The notes: generated by a model from the sequence alone, not told the origin. A DNA stretch of 64,000 nt from Symbiodinium microadriaticum (GCA_001939145.1 LSRX01000128.1:95750-159749); one strand, 5' to 3'. Shown: positions 23,144-36,965, counted from the stretch's first letter. Program-made: numbers and translations.

Positions 23144-23505
23144 TTTGGCAGCTGCTTGGAAGCAGTTCGGAGTTGCTTGGAAGCGCGTCTCGAAGCGGTT
23201 CAGAAATTTAGATTTTATATAAAAAATGAATTCGGCGGGGAGCTGCTCCGCAGTATTTTTTTGGCAGCTGCTTGGAAGCAGTTCGGAGTTGCTTGGAAGC
23301 GCGTCTCGAAGCGGTTCAGAAATTTAGATTTTATATAAAAAATAAAATTCGGCGGGGAGCTGCTCAGCAGTATTTTGGCAGCTGCTTGGAAGCAGTTCGG
23401 AGTTGCTTGGAAGCGCGTCTCGAAGCGGTTCAGAAATTTAGATTTTATATAAAAAATAAAATTTGGTGGGGAGCTGCTCGGCGGAATTTTGGCAGCTGCT
23501 TGGAA
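23144..23505. repeat. Tandem repeat of ~114-116 bp, at least 3 copies
   Basis: GGCAGCTGCTTGGAAGC begins at 23147, 23263, 23377 and 23491, giving periods of 116, 114 and 114. Each unit has a GC-rich half (GGAAGCGCGTCTCGAAGCGG) and an AT-rich half (TTTAGATTTTATATAAAAAA). The fourth copy breaks off after GCTTGGAAGC. The left end is hidden in the gap. Every frame contains stops near the AT-rich part, so it is not coding. Confidence 0.9.
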
Positions 23506-24896
23506 GCTTGCTGTGCTTTGGCAGCCAAATGTTTTGCAACATCGCGCAGCAAGTTTGAAAAAATGGCTTGTGAGACATGTAGCAGCCAATACGTTCAAGC
23601 GCATCCAGAAGTCTAGTTTTTCGTGGGAAAAAGCACATCCGAGTTATTTGGTGTTTGTGTAAGAGTTGCAAGAGAATGCCGGCAGTTACGGTGATGACAT
23701 GGGGATTGCACGCTTGCTTATGGCCGCTGCTAAGAAGAACCAGACAGACCGTTTTTACACAGCAACTATCGTGTTTGCCGGACGCAGAAGCTCGGAGCAA
23801 GATTCGCGCCTGTTTTGCCGTGGTCCGCGGTGGGTTTCTGGTCTGAATACTGAGTTTGCGCAGATCCGCGCCTGTTTTGCCGATACCGTGCTCTGCTCTG
23901 CGGGAAAGAACTAAATGCAGGTCCGCACAGATCCGCGTTTGCTCAGAATATCGTGGTTCGTGCCAGGTTTTCAGACTAATGCTCGGGTTTGCAGTCCGCA
24001 GCTTTTGCCAAGAACACCGTGCAGCAATCAGGGCCACGCCTCCCACTGTGGGTGAAATGCAAATTTCCGCTTTAGTGAGCTTTGCAGTGAAACGACTTAC
24101 TACACGCATCGCGCTGTGGTGGAAGATTTCCAAGCACCATGTCTTTGCACTTAAAAAGAATCATTCGATCTAGATTTTATTCACGTTCCATGCAGCTACA
24201 CCAGATTTTTGCTTTTCCACCACAAAAACGGGTGTAGTGGTCCTATGCAGAGATAGTACAGGCTCGGCCTTAAAAGATTCGCACCTCTCTCTTATATCCA
24301 TGTTTCAAAACTGCGTTCTGTTACGGTGTAGTCTCTGGCTGTTTCGTTCCCAGGGTAAGTCCTTCTTCCCGGATCCGGCTGGAACTCGCTCCGAAACGTG
24401 GCCTAGGAGGCCCAGGGCTGGCTTTTAGAACGCCCCAAAGTGCGCGCAAAGTCCATGCAAAAACTTCTGGGCCATAATGCGGCCTTGGGTCGGAGTTTGC
24501 AGCTCAGGCTACCCAGAGCGGCCTTGCGGTTCTAGATTCCGCCGAAATGCCGCAGAACTTCACGCTGGAACCCAAGTTTTCCATGGTAAATCTTGGCGTG
24601 AAGCTTAAGTTTCATTTCGTTCGGAAGTTTTTTCGGCCAAAGAACGTCGGTAACCATTTAACATGGCATGAATGATCGAGTCTGGTTCATGTTCATGGTG
24701 GCATGGAATTCGAGTATGGCTGTAAACAAACTTGCATGGCGCTTGAGCTGTGAACAAAGTGTTTATGCTTGCATGGAAGACTGATTTTGTTTTGAATGTG
24801 AACGAACTTCATCAGGACACGGAAACTCAAGTTCCTCCAGCTTTGAACGAACTTCATCGGAGCAGCGTTCAAACGNAGTTACATGAAAATGTACCC
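23506..24896. other. Intergenic DNA, no gene recognised
   Basis: Open frames occur on both strands without recognisable motifs. The 20-base block GATTCGCGCCTGTTTTGCCG at about 23802 recurs with one change at about 23864, and a relative (GATCCGCGTTTGCTC) lies at about 23930. GAACGAACTTCATC-type words repeat near 24800-24855. A lone N lies at 24876. Confidence 0.5.
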
Positions 24897-24914
24897 ATAT
24901 ATATATATATATAT
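24897..24914. repeat. (AT)n microsatellite
   Basis: Alternating AT run followed by CCATATAAATAC. Confidence 0.85.
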
Positions 24915-27900
24915 CCATATAAATACAAAATATAGTCATGAATTCTTAATACCTTGTCAAACTTATTTACACGTGAAATACCAAGAGATCTAAGACATTA
25001 CGACAATTTTATAAACAACACATATAAGGATATCAAGATACACGTATTTTTGTAAGAAATACTTCCTGCATTCTCCAATGATAATAATCTGACAATACTA
25101 CAAAATATTGACAATACAACTTCCGTTTGTACAGATTTCGGCGCCAGGAGTTAGCACTTTCACAAGTTTGATAGGACAAAGTGTTCCTTGAAATAGACAA
25201 TCACTTGCGGTTCGCAATTGAAACGACTAGGCATTTGTGAGTTGTGCAAGTAAAAAAACAATTTCATTAGAATCATTAGAGCGTGCAACTTCAGCCAGAA
25301 ATATTTGGAATGAATGCATTTGTAGAACATTGCCGCAACGCAGACAGGGAGAACAAGGCAGCTTTCCACAAAGTATGGCTGATCAAGTCTTTGGGCCAGC
25401 CTTGAAAGCCTGTGCAACCAGTGATTTACAATGAACCTGATCACATTTGCGTCGGCGACTTTCCGAAACCTTGACTGAATTCGGAAAGGCCTTCCCGGAT
25501 ATCAGTTCAACGACAACACTCATAGCAGAACTGCGGGAGCAATCCAAAGAACTTCCGAGCAACATCAAGATGACAAGAGTCTCAGGAAGCAAACCAAGAT
25601 CCGAAAACCCTTGAAGCCAGTCATGGGCTCCGAGCATCATAGGGCCAAAATGCCTTGAATTGAAACCTAAGCCACAGCCCTACGTGCAGTAGGTGGCCGA
25701 AAGCGATTTCTGTGCAGAATCCACATTCGTTGAGGCTGCGCGAAGAACCAAAGACACGTTGGCCATTCCAGACTGCGCATAATGAATGTAGGAGTGGAAG
25801 TGGAGAGGTGGGCGCATTGACTGCAGTAGAAATTTCTTACCATCGCTCAGGTGTGTCGTAACCTCGTCAAGCTTCGGGGGGTGGCATCAGGCACTCAAGG
25901 AGAAGAAGACGGTTGGGCGTGGGGTCCCCGCTTGCCGGAAGCGCAGAAGAGCTCTTTGCGATGCGGGTGAGATACGTGATGCCCTGAAGACTGGGAGGCG
26001 CAACTCCGAACTTAAGCAAACCAAGAAAAGACTTTCTGCCACCTTCAATGCTGGCTATTGGGACATCCTGTCCGCTTTTTCGCCAACAAGGAGAAACATC
26101 CCAAGCTGATGGGATCTAAATGCATATGGGCCACGAGTCCAGAGCACACGTCACGCGTCCAAACCTATTTCAATTGAAACCCAACCGACCGCTATAACTT
26201 ATGAGTGAACGGTCGAGGGTTTTGGGCATAAGGGCTTCAGCCGGGGCTTGGAAATTCGAGGTTTGAAACTTTAATGTCAAAGCTTCTATGCCTGTAGAAG
26301 TAGCCTTGTTGGGCATACGAAAATAGCACTATGGACCCTCAACCAAGCGTGCAACAGTTTCCTGTACCAGTTTCCTGTACCAGCAGACCTCAGAGCCGTC
26401 AACAAGGATCCTACACTTTAGGACCTGTCATTTGCAAGTGACTGTTATGGGCGTTTTACGGTTTCGCACTGTGTGTCCCACAAGACCTTGCCAAGCTGTA
26501 CTTTCAAGGAAGGGGTTTGTGCAGCTCGGTGCGTTTCTTCTGCGTCCTATTAAACCCCAAAGGCAGCAACCTGCGCCCGTGAAAGCAATGCTTGTCAGAC
26601 CTGTGGACGCGATTGGGTCACCACGACTTTGCCCTCAGCAGTGACTGCACCTTCAATGTCCTTCCGGGATTTATTTCGCGCTGGGTTGGGCTTCTCACAA
26701 GCTTTCCAGAGTTTGAGGTTTTGACTCACAGACTTTTCATGACCTAAACGCTTCGTGATGGTTGTACCCTGGCCCACATTGTCCTAAACCCAAATATCTT
26801 GCTACCGAATCGAGTATCTCTGAGGTTTTACCTTCAGCTTTGCACTGTAGTCTTCAGGAACCTCACCACACAGACCCCCAAAGAGAATTCACTTGGCGCA
26901 GCAGTTCACATCTGAACCTTGAAACTCCAGGGCTCAGTCAGAGCTCACCAGGAACTCGTGGGGCCTTGGTTGTCCTGGTGTTCAGGAGTCCTGGGTTTAT
27001 AGAGTCTCATAGCTTACAAGGCTTCATGCTGCCATTGGGGGACACTGAAATAAGATCCTCGTAGCAAGGATACCTAACACCGCCTGCTTTCCTCCCACCC
27101 AACAGGATGTGGCTGATTTCGGGAGTTCGTTCACTGACAACTGGCATGGTGCCTAGGTCCTCCTCTTCAGCCTGAAGGACATCAGAACTGTGAAATGAGT
27201 CCCTTCACTAAGGGTCGGATCGTCCTCGAGCGAACTCTCAAATCACCAGCCCCTGAATTGAATCCTACATCGTGATAGTAATTCTTACAGGAAACAGCGT
27301 AACAAAGAATCCTAGCCAGTAAGCCAGAGTCGACGTGGCACCTGCGGCTGTCCGGCGAAGTTGGCCTCGATCTTCCTGCAAGCTGGACGGCCAAGGGGGT
27401 GGGGTTTGAGATGTTGTGAGCTTCTAGGATCGGGTTCAAGGTTTCAGGCTGCGCGTGGAGGATGCAGGGGGGGGGGGGGAAGTTGGGTGTTTCGAGCGAG
27501 CTTGGGGTCTTGGAGGTGAGCAAAGGGTTTGTGGTTGCAGCAGCACTTTGAGTTCTTTTGAATTTTTTACTTCGGATTGACGACTCATGCCACTTCAACA
27601 GGAGAAGAAAGCCAAAGCCAGGCAGCAACAAAGCAACAGAAGCGTTGCAGTCTAGGCAAGCGCAATGATCTGCCAGGACGACGAGGGATCGAGTGTCATT
27701 CGGCAGTTGTTACTTTAAAGTAAGGGCTGTCACGTACACAGCAATAATAATTCTATGCAACCAAAAGGGAACTCAGGAAGTATGCCCCGCTGCCACCTAG
27801 CCAACTAGCCCTTCACAGATTCAGCACTGTTGCGAGGTCTCTGTGTGCAAGGCTGACCGGTAAGTAATCAAGGCACTGAACATGAAACGCAGACATTCCC

Positions 27901-28084
27901 TGTCCCGATGACATGACTGACCAAGTGTCACTTCGAGCCGAAAAGCCTGCTGTGGCTTCGATGTCAGCTCTGAAACATCCGTTTCGTCCTTGAAGAGACC
28001 AACAAGACAAGGAGTTGAAGAAGTACAGCTGCAAAAAACATGAACGCGAGAGCACAACGCCCCAAGTACCAGACACCAAAGAAG
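24915..28084. other. Intergenic DNA, no gene recognised
   Basis: No supported gene. The minus frame 25640-25383 has a moderately protein-like composition but no motif or boundary. A short tandem duplication of the form GTTTCCTGTACCA lies at about 26357-26382, and a homopolymeric G run at about 27469-27479. Confidence 0.45.
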
Positions 28085-28153
28085 GGAAACCCCTCAACCC
28101 CAAACCCGAAACCTCCAAACACAAACCCCCTAAAGCCTAAACCCTAAACCCTG
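28085..28153 (-). repeat. Interstitial telomere-type tract (CCCTAAA)
   Basis: Degenerate CCCTAAA/CCCCAAA words ending in two tandem CCTAAACCCTAAACC units. Confidence 0.7.
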
Positions 28154-30649
28154 AAATTCTGTGCACATGAAGCCGAGGGAAGGAATCGGAGGCCTCCCGA
28201 GCTCGAAGAGGCTTTTCAAGAGCTTGCTCCTTCAAGTTTTGTGGTGCTTAGGGACTAGGGTTCTGTGGCTGTTGCCGGTTTGAGGTTTTGAGGGATGTTC
28301 CGGGTTTTGGGGCGGTTTGGGCGTTGTTGGAGGCTTTGTATTCAGGGTTTAAGGTTAGGGCTCTCTTGAGGTCCGGAAGGATGGGGGAATTTGAGTGGGG
28401 CTTTGCGGCATGTGGATTCGGAGACCGGTGCAGGGGACTCGTCAGCATCCAGCCCCGAAACACAGCTCTGGCAAAGCCGCGGAGAATACAAAGAAAGGCT
28501 GTGCGGCGCTCAGCTGGGAAGGCTGCTGGGTTTCGGTGTGGAAGCATTGGCATTTCTCCAAGTCAGCTTAAACATGCACCAAGTCAGGGGCCCAAACAAA
28601 CAACACAGGTGCCATTGTGATCGCCACTCCACAAGATGTGATAAGCTTGCACACGGTACAGTCCGAAGCACATCATCGGCCCCGATTTGTCTTGCCAGCG
28701 AAGAAATGCAGTCGTTGGGCAAGTTTCTGACAATTGTCGAAGGACAGCAGCGTTCCGTTGCGATCCAACCTATGGTGTTTCGGGGTTGCCCAGGCCTCCC
28801 TAGACCCCAAACCCCGACCTCCATGGCAAGAAATCATTAGATCGGGCTCTGTGCCCTGCAGCCTCGAAGAAGCCGTCTGAAGAGTTTGCGAGATGCATTG
28901 CGCCACGCAAAACCGTGAAATTTGTCGGGGGGGAAACCCTTAGAATCGCAGCCCTGAAGCGCTGAAGAGAAAGGTGCAGCAACTGAAGAAGTGGCAATGA
29001 AGAATTGAGCCCTGGCAATGCCTGAAGCCCGCATCGAAGAAGAGGGGTTCGGCAGCGTAGTTTATGGTGCGGTGTTCGCCTGGGAAGGTTCCGGCTGGCT
29101 CAGGCTTCGCCCTTTCAGCTTCGGGGACTTCACTGGCCGGCATCTTGGATTTAGGGCGCCCAGGCTCAAGAGCTTATGGTGCGCGAGCTGGGCTTCACGC
29201 TTGGGCTTTGGGGTCCTGACAATAGGACAGTGAAAGCTTCATTGATTGTCAGACTTTCACCAGCAATGAAAAGAGTACTGTGATCATCGCTACTTTGCCT
29301 TGCTGCAGCTACTTCGACGCCGGGATAAAGGCATTCACGGTGGTTTCTAGTGCCATGGAGGAAGTTGGGTCTCAGTTCTTCAACGGCTGAGCCTATAAAG
29401 CCCATGCCAGTATCAACCAAAATCCGAAAAATATCGGCCCAGCGACAGCTCTGCACCGTCACGGAATCGTAGAGACCGGCGCCCGCAAAGCCTTCCAAAT
29501 CCTGAAGCACAGTTAAATGCTTCGACTTCACAGTTATGGGGGAATGGATCCCTACGATAGTCCCTTAAGGTCCCCTAAACTAGTCCCAATAACCCATTCC
29601 CTACTAAGAACCAGACAGTCTTGATGGGGCCCTAATCTCTGTGGGCACTGGGCCCTTCGCTAGCCGAGTCAAAAAGGAGACGGAAGCAGGGCCGCAGCTT
29701 TGCATCAAGCCGCTCCTCGTCTTAGACACAGAACTTCTTAAGGCAATGCCTAGAAATCCCACATTGGCAAAGTCTCTGACCAAAGCCTCCATGTCAAACC
29801 ATTGCTACTATTGCCACTGCCTTCTCTGACTAGTGCAGCGTTTGGACTAACATGAATGTTGATGTGCCTCGATGCGCCTACTAAGCCCCTACACGTAAAA
29901 CCCTAACCCCAAAAAAAAAGCCGCCAAGCCTTCGGAACCCCTTCTTACACCCCCGAACGCAACTGAAACGTGCAGAGCACTCTCTGACATCCGAAATCCT
30001 CGAAGCTGCTCTGGCTGCAGAATTCAGAACTTCAAGAGCCTCCCCGTTGGAGTCTGATCGGAAGATGATCGTTCCGCCTGAACAGAACCGGAGATTGGTC
30101 CACGTAGACGAGGGTTTTAGTTTTGAGATGCCTTTTGGAACGTTGCTTAAGGTGTTAGGTCTATGCATTCTGGGCCTGATGCATGCTTTTCAGCTTCAGC
30201 GATGGAAGCCGCATGGAGCTCCCGCGAGACTGCGCTTCGGAAGGGCAACAGCGAAAAAAAAACAGACATGCTCAAGCCGGGTGTTTAATGGACTCTTGCA
30301 GTAGTGAGTAGCCTCCAGAGAACCCGAACACGGTCGTCCATTGTGCCTGATAATGTCTGGGTTGACGAGAAACTCCCTTAGTCCTGGTTCTGCAGGTGCA
30401 GTCACAAGCGATCGCAGGAATGGCCACTCCAAAACCAAACCCACATTGTAAGCCCAAGCCATACTATGTCAATTGGAAGCTTTTTCAAGAACCAACCTCT
30501 CTGTACCCTCAAAGATCTTGCCGAAACTTCAAGTGCAAAGCTTGAAATTGAACCGTGCCTTCCGGTGCGAAGACGCCTTCCGGCTTTGAGGGGAAGACGT
30601 GGATGGTGATGGAGGCGCCTCCGCTTCATCCCGGATGGACAGAGCCGAG
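28154..30649. other. Intergenic DNA, no gene recognised
   Basis: No supported gene. GGGTTTAGG- and GGTTTGAGGTTTTGAGG-like degenerate words near 28250-28370 suggest old telomere-type sequence. Confidence 0.45.
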
Positions 30650-30707
30650 GTTTAGGGTTCAGGGGTTTAGGGTTTAGGGGTTTAGGGTTTAGGGATTAGG
30701 GTTTAGG
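30650..30707 (+). repeat. Interstitial telomere-type tract (TTTAGGG)
   Basis: About eight TTTAGGG-type units with one-base length variants (GGGGTTTAGGG, GGGATTAGGG). One of the cleanest tracts in the window. Confidence 0.9.
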
Positions 30708-33700
30708 TAGGGAGCGTGCAACCAAAAATCCACCGAAAGGTTGGGGCATAAATTCTCTCATATAATGCAGGAAGGAAAGTGGGGACCCCAAGGAAGTGAT
30801 GGGTGATGTTGCTCCTGTTCCTGCTGAGCTGCAGATGCACCGATCTTGATCTTGACCCACGAAAGTTGTCAGTTCTGGCTATGCATGTCACCTGTACTGT
30901 ATCCGGCATCAGATGCAGGGAAATCCTAATCCCGCATACCCGTTTCTGTGCAAAATGCAGCTTTTTGGTACAACTCTTGTCAGAGCAGAGCATTACAGGA
31001 TTCAGCTGGTTCCGTCGAGCTTCTTGGGCAGTGGTTAAACCGACTTCGCTTCTTGCGTTGTCCAGCATCGCAAACACAGCTGGAACTCACTGCTCCGGTC
31101 ATGCAGCGCTTAGGCCTTGTCTGCGACCTGAAGGTGCTTGAACCCTCAAAATCTTCGAGCCGCAACAAACGGCCTCCATCGCCGACCGATGCGGAGAGGG
31201 CCCGGCCAGGGGAATTGCTCACCTGCGTTTTCCCTTCGGGGATTAAGCTCCATTTAGGGGTATACTGGCGTAACAAATATGGGATGTCATCCAGTGCCTC
31301 AGCATGTAGGAGTGTGTCAGAGAAACCAGAGTATGAACTTCTAAGTCCCGAAGGAACATCTGTGCATGAACATTTGCTTGTCGGAAAGATTCTTAAAGGA
31401 AGATTCTGGTAAAAAGTCAAGAGATTAAGATCACAGCAAGCTGCAGTGCAGTGCTTGCTTTTCATGGTGCGGGGGCTTTCCCCGCCAGTGAGATCGCCTG
31501 CAACACACCGAGAGCCCTGAAACATAAACTTCTTCGAAGTCAGTTTTGGCTTGGGCAGGGTTTGGGTGTCCGGACGACCCAGTCGCAGACGATGATAACA
31601 CATGTGCCAGAGGTGCTTGGCTCCACATCCACGCTCCTCTCTGTAGCTGTAACGACGGAACCCTGCACCCAGAATGTTTACCCGAGGAAGACAAGATAGG
31701 TCCTCGGGTCCCGAAGTGCAGGGCCGCAATGGCTTAGCAAGCACCGCACGTGCCCGAAAGGTGTGTCATGCCCTGACTGAAGACTTCCATTACCAGGGCG
31801 GAGGTCTCTGCTTCACATGCCAAAAGGCATTATTTGTGCAAAGGCCCGCTACAGCAGTGTAAAGCAGGTTGGCCCAGAAATCTAACCCTGGGTGACGCTA
31901 CAGGCATTAAGGCCATGCAACCTCGACTGCCGAGTTTTTTTACCACGATGTGTCCTTAGCGACGTATCTGTACCCAGAATACTGAAACCCCCAGCCCCTA
32001 TGAAATTCAACTCATGCCAGGCAAGTGGCCAAAGATTCCCCCAAGCCGACACAAAGCTCCACCTGGAAAAGGCCAGGAACAAGTGCCGGGTTCATGCCTG
32101 AGATGTTTGTTAGACGCCGAATCTCCAACCGCTGGTCCGGTCTCAGTATCACCACAGTTGATGCTAGTCTAGCATCATTTTCACGAGCTGCGAGCCTCAA
32201 CATTGGCGACTTTAGTAGCTTGGCCGCTTCTTGTGACTACGCAACCCTGGTTGTCTGAGTTCAAAAGCCCGAAACCGTAAACACGGAACCAGGCCCTAGC
32301 CGTGTAAATACGACAAAAAGTGAAAACGCCACAACTCGGTCAGAATCCATTTCCTTGCTGAACAATTACTGTGCAGGAAAGTTAGTTGACATCCCAAGAC
32401 TCCCAACCCAGAAACACTGAAACGCCGAGCCCCAACCTCATAGTAGCAAAAACCCTGTTACCCTCAAGCGCAGAACCCTCAACGGAGGCTCCGGCCAGTT
32501 GCTCCCCCTTTGCAGCTCCCGGTAGAGGAGACTGGGTGTGGATCACGAAGGCATACCTCAGAACAATTTCAGGTCGGATTCCGGACTCAAGTTTGGCGGG
32601 CCCAGCCTGTTTTGCAGGCTACGGGCTTCGGCTTCAGGGGTTTGAAGGCTCAGGAGTCGGGAGCTGGAGTCCTGAAGATCTTCGGCCACGGCGTGGCGAA
32701 GGAGGAGAACGGGGAGAGGAGCTAGCGGTGGCCGGTTTGGTAGCTACGGCTCTCGCCTTGGAAAACAGTGAAGGCCACGGGGGTTGTGGGCTGACGGCTC
32801 GTCGATGACCCACAAATCCCCCAGGAAGACAACAACAGCAGTGTCCTTCGATCTCAATTTGAATCTTGTCTAATTTTCGCATGCAGCTAATCAAGGAGCC
32901 TTGCAGCAAATCCTGTGTCACCGCTTTCCGCCTGGAATCAACAATTCCACATACTGCCTGGCATGCCGAACAGCTCAATCAAGACATCGGGACTTCAGAT
33001 AGTAGACGGCCCACACATCTTGTCGAAACAATAGGCAGCAGGAGCCCTGCTGTATGCTAGGATGCTTGCTGTAAAGACCCTACTAAGAAGGGATTCAAGA
33101 GCCACCCCCCCATGTGCTGGTGAGTGGCTGGGCAAAGACCAGCGGCTGTACGAGCCTCTAGGGCCAGGAGCCAGGAATGATCAACTCCACGTTTCTTCGA
33201 GAATTCTAGGGTGTACAAGCTTCCAAGGGACCAATATAATTACCACCACAGCATGTAGGGAAGATCCCATCATAGGGCTTCGCGTGTGGGGGTTCCTGTT
33301 CAAAGTTTCAGGGTCGGGCATATCTAGTCATCTAGTCTCAGGGTGCGGGGGGTCTCTAAGGGTTGAGGGTCGACCGTCATGAGAAAAAAGTGTACATAAA
33401 GGGTCCTGAAGAGAAGAGGCAGAGTTCTACCGCACTGAGGTTCGAAAGATCCGGCTTTAGGTTGGATCTCTTCACCAAGATGCCTGCTTTTTGCAAACTT
33501 CCTCTGTCCCCCTCCTTCAAGCAGCGCTTCAAGATCCAGACACCAAAAACCTTGCAGCCACGTCGCACGGCAAGGTAGAGGGCGGAGTCGGGAACCTGCG
33601 TCGAGAGTGTTCCTATTGCAAGCAAGAAAAGCTGCAAAATGGGGCGCCCGAATCCCGGGTTGACTCACTGAGGGATGTCAAGGGTTCACGGCGACCTACC

Positions 33701-34719
33701 TTTTGAGCAATTTCAAGGCTTGGGGTCCCGAGCGAAGCCATCTTGAGACCTTAGAGTTCCGGATTTTTTCCTGCAAGGACCGCAGGACGCTCAAGTCAAG
33801 AGACTGACTCAAAGAGCTTCGAACCTCGGCTTGGGAGAACTGCTCTTTTGGCTTTGGGGAGTGAGAGCAGCAAAGGCTTAGCGGGGCAAATGTGTGGGAA
33901 GTGAGTGCCTGTGCCACAGGTGTCATGCATGGGCCTTGCGTACTTTCAGTGTCCCAGGCGCCTTCATCTGCTTCCTGCTCGCCACTGCGCGATCCTCAGC
34001 AGCTTTTGCACAGTAGCCGGGAGAGGCTGGTGCGAGGTAAAAGTACATTATCCGTGGAAAACCGAGATCTACTGAGGGTGGTGCTTCTTTGCAAACCCCT
34101 GCCCACATGGTGCAGCACGGATTGAAAACACACGTTCACGGCTTAGGAAGTCGTTCCCCTTGAGATCAGTACGACCATGGTTGTCGTGGCACAGCCAAGC
34201 TCAGGATCAGCATCCCTGTCATCACCCTTTCTGGCTGACTCCAAAGCCCAAGCCCACAACCTGAAACCGTAAACCCGCGAGAGTCAAGACTTAGAAAGGA
34301 GAAGGTGAAAAAAGAACAGCGGGTGGTTCGACCGAGGTGGTTTGAGGGTGGACTGACTAGCGCCTCCTCATCTTGCCCTGCAAATTACAACTCCAAGCCC
34401 CAGAACCTAAAAGCCTTGCGCAGAAGCCCGTGGACCAAACAGGCAGCGTGGCAGTGATGCTATACGTAAGACTACTCGGGCATCTATCGTTCTGCTTACA
34501 TTCTACTAAGGCCATACTACACACCCGAACCCCCAAAACACGAAGACCGACCTCCCGAACCGCAATACCCTAAAAGCCGAAGCCCCGAAACCCTTACCTA
34601 AATCTTGGCCAAGGCGCCGTCCACTTTGAGGCCCAAACCCGGCAAAGCGCTGCCTTCCAGTCGCCCAGGTCCGATCGGCCCAGCGCCTCCGGCGTTCCGG
34701 GAAGCTTCCAATGCAGGGT
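30708..34719. other. Intergenic DNA, no gene recognised
   Basis: Moderately long open frames exist (for example plus 30948-31412 and minus 31744-30980), but they overlap antisense to each other and carry no motif, so I cannot support a gene. Degenerate CCCTAAACCC words recur. Spliced genes with short exons cannot be excluded by eye. Confidence 0.4.
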
Positions 34720-34850
34720 TTAGGGCAGTTTTGGGTTTAAGGGTGTAGGGGTTCAGGGTGTGCGGTTTAGGGTTTAAGGGTTAGGGGTGTGGGGGGGGGG
34801 GTGTTCAGGGTGTGTGGTTTCGGGTTTAAGGCTTTGGGGTTTAGGCTGTC
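34720..34850 (+). repeat. Degenerate TTTAGGG tract with G homopolymer
   Basis: GGTTTAGGG, GGGTTTAAGGG, GGGTGTGGG and similar words in tandem, with a run of G's near 34792-34801. Confidence 0.75.
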
Positions 34851-36269
34851 CTTCGAGCTTGGCAATTGCGGGCATAGGCTTTTAGGGTTTGTGGGGGTTT
34901 CAGGATCTAGAGAAGGCTTGGTCTGGCAAGGCTTCGGCTTTCCAGCTGGGGGGGGGTCTGGGCACTGGAGATTGCAGCTGCGCCCTTGGCGGCCCCAGGC
35001 TGTCCACCCACAGCGGTTAGGGTCTCTTCATCTACGGACTCAGATTTTTCGGTTTCGGATTGTCGAGCTCCGGGGTGTGGGGCTCACAGTCGTCCGCAAA
35101 GGGCAGCATCAAGATCGCATCAAGGTATGTGTTGGGCTCCCACAGAGACTCCGGATTCCTCTCCCCGCAGTCGTTTCTGTGCGGCAAGTGCGGCAGGTTT
35201 GAGATTAACTGTTGCTTCGGGTGTTTGGGCTGTGTTGGACAACAGCTCGTGTGGTGCCACATTATCGACGACGTCGTAAACACCGCGTTACATTTCTGCC
35301 TGTAGGCTACTCCACAAAGTCGCAAACCTTCGCTCTTAGACTCTTAGGGGTGTGCTAGACCAGATGCGACACGAGCTGATCTCAACTGAGCTGTACAAAG
35401 GCAGGAAACTCAGCGTGTCTGAGGCTTCCCAGTATGCTTGAATGGCTTTAAGGTCTTTGCCCTTCCACACAAGGTTAGAGTTCTCTCCTTACGACAGTGG
35501 GGTTCGAACCCCAGACTTGAAGGCCTCTAGACCCGCAACAAAACCAACCCGCCCAAACCCCAAAAACCCTCACTCACTAAAGCCGTGTAACGGCTTTGGT
35601 TTCAAGTCTTGGAACCTAACGCCCCGAGGCTTCTGTGAGTTTCCGCGTTCTTGGTTCCATCCTTAGGTATCTTTCTGCTGATTTTGCGTTGCTTCCTCCA
35701 GAAGCTTCCAGGCTTAGGGTTTCGATACTCTCGGCTTCTGGAAAGGGCTTTGCCTCTTTCTTCTTTTTGGGATCCCGGGCTTTTAGCTTCTTTCTTAAGA
35801 GTCTTTGGGGTTTCGGGGTGACCTTATAAGCCCCAAAACCCCCAAACTTCCTGGTTTGGGCTTCGGAGCCCCTGCTGCCGCGGAGCCTTGCAAAGTGCGA
35901 TGCCAATTTCGTCCGGTACCGCCTTTGGAACTCTCGAAGGACTCACATAATATAGGGGTCTTCATCCTTGGAATGGGGTTCCCTGAGAGGATTCTATAAG
36001 GGTTACCATCGGGGTCGAGTTTAGAGGCCTGAAGATTAGAATAGGATGCTTTTCAAGCACGTTATATTATCATGTATCTACCATGATCCCTACTATACGT
36101 CGGGGCACCAACAGCTGGCTTTTTGTCCTCTGTATACTCACATGTGGCTGCACGGAGAGCGCAAGAGGGAACAACAGACCCGCGAGTTCACAAGGACGAA
36201 TGAAGCTGCTCTGCGCCGTTGCCGTCGCCGTCGTCGCACAGCCCATCGCGCTCTTGAAGAAGTAAGATC
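34851..36269. other. Intergenic DNA, no gene recognised
   Basis: No supported gene. Contains a palindromic GGGGTTCGAACCCC at about 35502-35515 that mimics a tRNA T-arm (see rejected items). Confidence 0.45.
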
Positions 36270-36368
36270 GGGGCCTGAATGATTAGATTAGGGTTTTTGG
36301 GGCCCATTAGACTGGAATTATTAAAAGACGCCCCCCAGAATAGTATTGGTAATTATCATTCGGGCCCC
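36270..36368. repeat. Fold-back element with GGGGCC termini
   Basis: Arms at 36270-36288 and 36350-36368 are inverted copies (GGGGCCTGAATGAT against GGGGCCCGAATGAT) around about 60 bp. The termini resemble those of the fold-back at 63330-63435, so this is probably one dispersed family. Confidence 0.55.
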
Positions 36369-36920
36369 TACAGTAGGCCCAGGCAGTGAAAACCCACCTC
36401 TTTCCTCAGCGTCCGGCAAGCTCGTCGACGAGAAACTGGCGTGCTTCTTCCAGGGCACCTCCGTTTGCAAACCCGGAATCTTTTGTTAGGGCTTAGGGTG
36501 AACATGGCACTGCTTCAACACTTGGCACTGTCGGAGCTAGACATCCCTCATAAGAGTTGGAGCCAGACAGCCCTCACAAGAGGGCGGCTTAGGGATTTCG
36601 GAGAGGTCTGCCGGGTCCGGTCACATCGAACCTCTTTCCGGACATCAACGTTGCCATGACAAGGAAAGCAGGTGCCTGCACGAGGCTGCAGCTGAGAGGC
36701 ATAAGGCCCTGGATCCCCATTTTAAGGGAACCTTTAGAGGAACCCTAAACCCTCAAAGCTACTTGGTCCTGCCTTCTGCGAGGATTTCTTCCAACTCCTC
36801 CAGTAGGCCATGGTTGGCCTGAGGCAATGGCCACAATTCGACAGTGTATTTGTGTTTAGGGCCTCAAAGGATATATGGATCACGTGATTTCATGACTGTG
36901 ATGTGTGCGTATGGACGTGT
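36369..36920. other. Intergenic DNA, no gene recognised
   Basis: No supported gene or structured repeat. Confidence 0.5.
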
Positions 36921-36922
36921 AT

Positions 36923-36965
<43 letters not shown>

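Noticed and set aside
22599-23222. Open frame through the first gap
   Set aside because: It consists almost entirely of N and is an artefact; the same applies to the frame across 45981-47036.
30948-31744. Overlapping open frames on both strands (154 and 254 codons)
   Set aside because: They are antisense to each other with no motif. I could not support either as a gene.
35500-35518. GGGGTTCGAACCCC, resembling a tRNA T-arm / B box
   Set aside because: The sequence is itself a palindrome. On neither strand is there a matching acceptor stem, D-arm or anticodon arm at the right distance.
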